Source of the DNA: Streptomyces sp. MUM 178J | Lineage (GTDB): Bacteria > Actinomycetota > Actinomycetes > Streptomycetales > Streptomycetaceae | Assembly (NCBI RefSeq): GCF_022414575.1 | Contig: NZ_JADWYQ010000024.1 | Span: 42,350 to 106,349 of the forward strand | Reading direction: 5' to 3' | Length of the DNA stretch: 64,000 bases | Shown: positions 62,653 through 64,000 of the stretch, piece by piece | Numbering within the stretch: the stretch's first letter is position 1 | How the letters are laid out: each line of letters opens with the position of its first letter | Program-made: the position numbers and the translations under genes | Notes under the pieces: model-generated | Told to the model about the DNA's origin: nothing | The model's input: the letters and a program-made list of their open reading frames with translations, nothing else | The model's database searches: none

Positions 62653-63939
62653 ATGGCTCACACGATCGTCGCCGGCGGCGGCATAGGCGGACTGGCCACG
62701 GCCATCTCCCTCGCACGGCACGGCCACCGCGTCACCGTCCTGGAGCGCCGGGACGCCTTCACCGAGCTCGGCGCGGGCATCCAGCTCGGCCCCAACGCCT
62801 TCCATGCGATGGACCGCCTCGGCGTCGGCGCCCAGGTGCGCGCCCGCGCCGTCTACATCGACGAGCTGCGCTTCATGGACGGCACCACCGGGCAGCGGGT
62901 GGCCTCCATGCCGCTGACCGACGCCTACCGGGAGCGGTTCGGCAACCCGTACGCGGTGGTGCAGCGCATGGACCTGTACGAGCCGCTGCTGGAGGCATGC
63001 CGCCGCCACCCGGACGTCGAGCTGCGCGTCGACTGCGCGGTGACCCGGTACGAGCAGACCGCGGGCGAGGTCACCGCCGTCCTGGCGAGCGGCGAGCGGG
63101 TCACCGGCACCGCGCTGATCGGCGCGGACGGCATCCGCTCGACCGTGCGGCGGCAGCTCGTCGGCGACGGCGACCCGCGCGTGTCCGGCCACACCATCTA
63201 CCGCTCGGTGATCCCGATGGAGGAGGTGCCGCAGGAGCTGCGCTGGAACACGGTCACCCTGTGGGCCGGCCCCAAGTGGCACTTCGTGCACTATCCGATC
63301 GGCGGCGGCGCGTACTTCAACCTGGCCGCCACCCGCGACGACGCGGCCGCGGAGGCGCTCGTCGGCAAGCCCGCGGCGCGTGACCACGTGCTGAACGAGT
63401 TCCCGGAGCTGGGCGAGACGGCCCGGCGGCTGCTGGAGCTCGGCCGCGACTGGAAGGCCTGGGTGCTGTGCGACCGCGACCCGGTCGACGGCTGGACGGA
63501 CGGACGGGTCGCCCTCCTCGGCGACGCCGCCCATCCGATGCTCCAGTACGCGGCGCAGGGGGCCTGCCAGGCCCTGGAGGACGCCGTCGTCCTCGGCGAA
63601 CTGCTCGGCGGCAGCGGCGCGGACGAGGTGGTGCAGCGGCTGGAGAAGTTCAACGCCGAGCGGCGCGAACGCACCGCGCGCACGCAGCTCGTCGCCCGTG
63701 AGATGGGCCGCCAGCTCTACCACCCGGCGGGCGCGGCGGCGCGGGAGCGCAACGCGATGCTGTCCTCGCTGTCGGCTCAGGACATGTACGACAAGGTGGC
63801 CTGGCTGCACGGCGACTGCGACTTCGTCGCGGACGCCGGGGTCCGTGCCGGGGCCCGTGCTGCCGAGGCCCGCGCTGCCGGGGCCCGTGCTGCCGAGGCC
63901 CGCGCTGCCGGGGCCCGTGCTGCCGGGGCGGCGCGTTGA
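62653..63939 (+). CDS. FAD-dependent aromatic monooxygenase (salicylate/3-hydroxybenzoate-hydroxylase type)
   Basis: 428-aa class A flavoprotein hydroxylase. GGGIGGLATAISL (Rossmann, residues 8-20), LGAGIQLGPNAFHAMDRLG as in 3-hydroxybenzoate 6-monooxygenase, LIGADGIRSTVR (DG motif), and VALLGDAAHPMLQYAAQGACQALEDA (GD motif). The expected role is hydroxylation, possibly decarboxylative, of an aminohydroxybenzoate such as 3-hydroxyanthranilate. A tail of 15-residue repeats (RAAEARAAGARAAEA) follows the fold. ATG 62653; the stop overlaps the next start (TTGA). Confidence 0.93.
   Translation: MAHTIVAGGGIGGLATAISLARHGHRVTVLERRDAFTELGAGIQLGPNAFHAMDRLGVGAQVRARAVYIDELRFMDGTTGQRVASMPLTDAYRERFGNPYAVVQRMDLYEPLLEACRRHPDVELRVDCAVTRYEQTAGEVTAVLASGERVTGTALIGADGIRSTVRRQLVGDGDPRVSGHTIYRSVIPMEEVPQELRWNTVTLWAGPKWHFVHYPIGGGAYFNLAATRDDAAAEALVGKPAARDHVLNEFPELGETARRLLELGRDWKAWVLCDRDPVDGWTDGRVALLGDAAHPMLQYAAQGACQALEDAVVLGELLGGSGADEVVQRLEKFNAERRERTARTQLVAREMGRQLYHPAGAAARERNAMLSSLSAQDMYDKVAWLHGDCDFVADAGVRAGARAAEARAAGARAAEARAAGARAAGAAR
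63851..63925. repeat. 30-bp tandem repeat, 2.5 copies, in monooxygenase tail
   Basis: gggcccgtgctgccgaggcc + cgcgctgccg repeated at 63851-63880 and 63881-63910, with a half copy after. Encodes an Ala/Arg/Gly/Glu-rich extension beyond the monooxygenase fold. Confidence 0.92.
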
Positions 63940-64000
63940 GCAGGTTGCGCTGGCTGACCGCGGGGGAGTCGCACGGACCCGCACTGGCGGCGACGCTGGA
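63936..64000 (+). CDS. aroC: chorismate synthase (N-terminus only)
   Basis: TTG 63936, overlapping the monooxygenase stop (TTGA), opens a frame reading SRLRWLTAGESHGPALAATL to the window end. The start of chorismate synthases is LRWLTAGESHGPAL, so the gene is confidently identified from 21 residues. It would convert EPSP to chorismate and complete the visible supply pathway. Confidence 0.9.
   Translation, partial: MSRLRWLTAGESHGPALAATL

Overview
The window comes from a high-GC actinomycete, almost certainly a Streptomyces. Evidence: very strong G/C third-position bias, frequent GTG starts, 4-base ATGA/GTGA gene overlaps, a CvnD-type GTPase, Uma2 and DUF6415-like families, and dispersed repeats of the kind common in Streptomyces (58607-58860). 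No rRNA, tRNA, CRISPR array or intact insertion sequence was recognised.

Positions 1-43.9 kb read as mixed chromosomal and accessory content. A tightly overlapped minus-strand acyl-CoA operon (TIGR03084-like protein, AtuA-like protein, carboxyltransferase, biotin carboxylase, acyl-CoA dehydrogenase) fills 1-7308 and has an 18-bp perfect palindrome upstream. It is followed by an EamA exporter with a divergent LysR, an XRE regulator with three small genes, a Nudix hydrolase, a large FAD/Fe-S oxidoreductase, an orphan conservon GTPase, phosphoserine aminotransferase, two Uma2 proteins, a DrrAB-type ABC exporter with a divergent TetR, a membrane glycosyltransferase, a GDSL hydrolase, a decayed FG-GAP gene, several regulator/enzyme pairs (AraC, MarR, TetR with SDR, AhpD-like or MFS partners), an AzgA-type purine permease, a CtpE-like P-type ATPase and a sacsin-like ATPase.

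From about 44.4 kb to the right edge lies a biosynthetic gene cluster that continues beyond the window. Its left edge carries an IS701-type transposase homologue that has lost its first catalytic Asp, and a GAF/PucR-type regulator. The enzymes form one chorismate-supply and diversion programme: class II DAHP synthase, transketolase, shikimate kinase, EPSP synthase and chorismate synthase make chorismate. A PhzE-like synthase, a PhzD-like isochorismatase and an EntA-like dehydrogenase should give 3-hydroxyanthranilate. A fused PabA-PabB enzyme should give 4-amino-4-deoxychorismate. A salicylate/3-hydroxybenzoate-hydroxylase-like flavoprotein, a methyltransferase, a small ferredoxin-fold protein and a transaldolase homogue lacking its Schiff-base lysine complete the visible set. 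Having both C2- and C4-aminating chorismate enzymes in one cluster points to an aminated hydroxybenzenoid product. The exact compound cannot be read from this window because assembly and tailoring genes are missing.

A recurrent oddity is in-frame tandem-repeat expansion in linkers and tails of otherwise conserved enzymes (biotin carboxylase, AtuA-like protein, PabAB, isochorismatase, PhzE-like enzyme, flavin monooxygenase).
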